This document shows positions 61,389-64,000 of a DNA stretch of 64,000 nt, one piece after another. How positions within the stretch are numbered: position 1 is the first letter of the stretch; each line of letters opens with the position of its first letter. A program made the translations under genes and the position numbers. Under the pieces are notes generated by a model. That model ran no database searches and was not told where the DNA came from. It was given only the letters and a program-made list of their open reading frames with translations. Source of the DNA: Eledone cirrhosa (taxonomy: Eukaryota; Mollusca; Cephalopoda; Octopoda; Eledonidae); contig OZ024742.1 of assembly GCA_964016885.1 (NCBI GenBank), positions 628,736-692,735 on the forward strand, read 5' to 3'.

Positions 61389-61935
61389 TTCATCATGACA
61401 CCACCATAACCAAATTACAGTGTAGACGGGGTGCTTCACGTCATGTCACCAACACAACCACTTTACAGTGTGGACTGAGTGCTTTTCATCATGTCACCAA
61501 CACAACCACTTTACAGTGTGGACTGAGTGCTTTTTGTCATGTCACCAACACAACCACTTTACAGTGTGGACTGAGTGCTTTTGTCATGTCACCAACACAA
61601 CCACTTTGCAGTGTGGACTGAGTGCTTTTGTCATGTCACCAACACAACCACTTTACAGTGTGGACAGTGCTTTTTGTCATGTCACCAACACAACCACTTC
61701 ACAGTGTAGTCTGAGTGCTTTTGTCATGTCACCAACACAACCACTTTACAGTGTGGACTGAGTGCTTTTGTCATGTCACCAACACAACCACTTTACAGTG
61801 TGGACAGTGCTTTTTGTCATGTCGCCAACACAACCACTTTGCAGTGTGGACAGTGCTTTTTGTCATGTCACCAACACAACCACTTTACAGTGTCGACTGA
61901 GTGCCTTTGTCATGTCACCAACACAACCACTTTGC
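61389..61935. repeat. Small 48-bp satellite array, about 11-12 monomers, sister of the main array
   Basis: The monomer reads GTGCTTTTCATCATGTCACC, then AACACAACCACTTTACAGTG, then TGGACTGA: 48 bp, with 45-46-bp and shorter variants. It aligns base for base with the main array (CTTTTTATCATGACACCAAC / CCACTTTACAGTG) but keeps the GTGTGGAC and GTGCTTTT forms of the retroelement tail. It lies in the intron next to exon 61983-62090. Confidence 0.92.
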
Positions 61936-61982
61936 AGTTTTTCTATAGCATAAAACAACACACATCAATTAATGAATGTTAC

Positions 61983-62090
61983 CTGGAATTGAGCGCTGAC
62001 ACTTGGGGGTTGCTTCTTGAAAGGAAATCTTCCACCTCCAATCATGGTACGTGTTGCAATAGTCTTCAATGTACGGACATCTCTGTAACT
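61983..62090 (-). CDS. Myo9: Myosin IX exon: segment after loop 2, 5'-most exon in window
   Basis: A 108-bp exon (36 codons), phase 0 at both ends, acceptor ATCTTTAG/AG and donor TTCCAG/GTAACA. It reads SYRDVRTLKTIATRTMIGGG, then RFPFKKQPPSVSAQFQ. The PPSVSAQFQ end joins WSLSRLMETL to give the V-xxQF-xxSL-xxLM pattern that follows the actin-binding loop 2 in myosins. Class IX myosins have an extended loop 2; the basic, low-complexity start of this exon fits its end. The rest of the motor (P-loop, switches) must lie right of the window. Confidence 0.87.
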
Positions 62091-62399
62091 CTAAAGATAC
62101 AAACGCAGGTGAAATATAATTACTAAGGCTTTAATTAATGCAATATTGTTGTAATATAAAGAAATACAGGTAATGTTAACGAGAAAAACATTGTTTTTAA
62201 CATCTGTTAATATTTATAGATCTTTTTAAACTCAGAATAGCTGGACAATGGTGCTGTGAAGTCCCAACGTGATTTTTTTAAAACTGTTTAGTGAGGGATG
62301 GAAGGGCAGTACTCATGACCCCCCTTTTTCAGAGCTTCAGCTATTGGAAGAATGGGATCACCTCACAGTGGACACATGGCCCAAGTACTTGCAATAGAG
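62091..62399. other. Intron sequence, nothing recognised
   Basis: AT-rich sequence with no repeat or exon that I can support. Confidence 0.5.
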
Positions 62400-62935
62400 T
62401 AAACTCAGCTAAAGGTAACACCACAGTAGACTCAGCTAAAGGTAACACCACAGTAGACTCAACTAAAGGTAACACCACAGTAGACTCAGCTAAAAGTAAC
62501 ACCACAGTAGACTCAACTAAAGGTAACACCACAGTAAACTCAGCTAAAGGTAACACCACAGTAGACTCAGCTAAAGGTAACACCACAGTAGACTCAACTA
62601 AAGGTAACACCACAGTAGACTCAACTAAAGGTAACACCACAGTAGACTCAACTAAAGGTAACACCACAGTAGACTCAGCTAAAGGTAACACCACAGTAGA
62701 CTCAGCTAAAGGTAACACCACAGTAGACTCAGCTAAAGGTAACACCACAGTAGACTCAGCTAAAGGTAACACCACAGTAGACTCAACTAAAGGTAACACC
62801 ACAGTAGACTCAGCTAAAGGGAACACCACAGTAGACTCAGCTAAAGGTAACACCACAGTAGACTCAACTAAAGGTAACACCACAGTAAACTCAGCTAAAG
62901 GTAACACCACAGTAGACTCAGCTAAAGGTAACCAT
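62400..62935. repeat. 27-bp minisatellite, about 20 copies
   Basis: The unit is GACTCAGCTAAAGGTAACAC then CACAGTA (27 bp = 9 codons), so frames stay open on both strands (DSAKGNTTV on plus). Two main variants (TCAGCT and TCAACT) are interspersed, and a rarer AAACTC variant occurs three times. The array lies in a myosin intron and the frames are not continuous with any exon; they are artefacts. Confidence 0.95.
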
Positions 62936-63284
62936 TGAACCGGTTGACTGTATAAGTCTACCATTACTGTAACACATTTCACTTGTCCTCACTTAAAAAT
63001 AAATAGTCCTCAATTATATGATTCTATTTCACTCTTATGATTCTATAAGAGAGAGCTGGAACTAATACAAGGAGGTATTTTGTCCTCACTCTTCCCACAT
63101 TATAAACTATTCCAGGTATTGGATATATACAGAACCATGACAACATCGGTGTCAATGTTAAAAGAAGAAAATCTGAAATAGAATATTATGACTGTGGGGT
63201 AGTTTTATGTGAGATCTCAAGTATGTGCTGCATATAAGGATGTGAAATAGCTTGAATAATTTTATTTTAAACAACAATAATATA
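62936..63284. other. Intron sequence, nothing recognised
   Basis: AT-rich sequence without a supported exon or repeat. The next 5' myosin exon is not visible here. Confidence 0.5.
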
Positions 63285-64000
63285 TTATTAGCCAGGAGTT
63301 ACATCTGACAGACAGCATAGTATTGGCCAGGAGTTACATCTGGCATATAGTAGTGTTGGTAGGGATTACATCTGACAGACAGTATAGTGTTGGCCAGGAG
63401 TTATATCTGACATATAGTATAGTGTTGGTCAGGAGTTACATCTGGCATATAGTATAGTGTTGGCCAGGAGTTACATCTGACAGACAACATAGTGTTGGCC
63501 AGGAGTTACATCTGATAGACAGTATAGTGTTGGTCAGGAGTTACATCTGACAGACAGTATAGTGTTGGCCAGGAGTTACATCTGACAGACAGTATAGTGT
63601 TGGCCAGGAGTTACATCTGGCATATAGTATAGTGTTGGCCAGGAGTTACATCTGACAGACAGTATAGTGTTGGCCAGGAGTTATATCTGACATATAGTAT
63701 AGTGTTGGTCAGGAGTTACATCTGACATCTAGTATAGTGTTGGCTAGGAGTTATATCTGGAATCTAGTATAGTGTTGGCCAGGAGTTACATCTGACATCT
63801 AGTATAATGTTGACCAGGAGTTACAGCTGACATATAGTATAGTGTTGGTCAGGAGTTACATCTGACATATAGTATAGTGTTGGTCAGGAGTTACATCTGG
63901 CATATAGTATAGTGTTGGCCAGGAGTTACAGCTGACATATAGTATAGTGTTGGTCAGGAGTTACATCTGACATCTAGTATAGTGTTGGCCAGGAGTTACA
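63285..64000. repeat. 35-bp minisatellite, about 20 copies, continues past right edge
   Basis: The unit is GGCCAGGAGTTACATCTGAC then A(G/T)A(C/T)AGTATAGTGTT (35 bp). Variants at the CAGACAG / CATATAG / CATCTAG position alternate without an obvious fixed order. It is open at the right edge, so its length is a minimum. Confidence 0.95.

Larger units (their letters stand above)
11777..62090 (-). other. Myo9: Myosin class IX gene span (partial; seven exons)
   Basis: The seven exons are described separately. All have GT-AG introns on the minus strand, and their phases agree (0,0,0,0,0,2), giving 930 coding bases including a stop. Class IX is chosen over other myosins because of the AQF-xx-SL-xx-LM-x-TL and PFFVRCIKSN context, [16 protein letters not shown], the NYQIGITKVFLRE junction, and the RLDEALHR / LERQNF first IQ region. 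Class IX myosins are single-headed actin motors whose tail normally carries C1 and RhoGAP domains. The 5' exons lie beyond 64000. The intron at 13423-57853 is 44,431 bp and almost wholly tandem repeat. Confidence 0.85.

Noticed and set aside
62291..62982. Overlapping plus and minus frames of 215 and 213 residues with 9-residue repeats
   Set aside because: The 27-bp unit is nine codons, so both strands stay open automatically. It lies in an intron and has no splice continuity with the exons.

Overview
The window looks like cephalopod (octopus-like) nuclear DNA. The main reasons are a tRNA-derived SINE with the octopod/squid-type body (TTTGCCTTTCGTCC ... GGGGTCGATAAA), a LINE and a SINE that share a tail ending in (GATGAT)n, a Penelope-like element, and a very high density of micro- and minisatellites. 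No bacterial-type gene, operon, CRISPR array or phage module is present. Most long open frames here are repeat artefacts.

The one host gene I can support is on the minus strand: seven exons of a class IX unconventional myosin (Myo9-like). From gene 5' to 3' they are 61983-62090, 61004-61084, 60416-60526, 58297-58419, 57854-58003, 13244-13422 and 11777-11954. Their phases join without a break into 309 codons plus a stop. They cover the end of the motor domain (post-loop-2 segment, PFFVRCIKSN strand, SH2/SH1 region, converter), the lever arm with four IQ motifs, and a short acidic tail. The 5' part of the gene lies beyond the right edge. The C1 and RhoGAP domains expected of this class are not seen in the left 11.7 kb, so they are either further left or absent from this isoform.

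Layout: 1-2111 is a decayed Penelope-like retroelement (RT plus GIY-YIG). 2301-2500 is an assembly gap. 2501-7270 is an 18-bp minisatellite. 7271-11776 holds microsatellites, two fold-back sequences, a LINE 3' end and a SINE that share one tail. 11777-13422 holds the last two myosin exons with a SINE between them. 13491-14107 is a ~62-bp minisatellite. 14183-57800 is a 43.6-kb array of a 48-bp monomer. 57854-62090 holds the other five exons, separated by further minisatellites. 62400-62935 (27 bp) and 63285-64000 (35 bp) are two more arrays.

The main discovery candidate is the 48-bp array. It fills about 98% of one 44.4-kb myosin intron (99.6% with the neighbouring 62-bp array). Its monomer closely matches the reverse complement of a module in the shared LINE/SINE tail. 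It has nested higher-order structure: a ~5.6-kb block repeated once, an exact 2,064-bp (43-monomer) tandem duplication, and a series of 1.42-1.85-kb higher-order repeats marked by truncated monomers. A second small array at 61390-61935 is still joined to the tail, which suggests how such arrays begin. All functional ideas about the array are inference.
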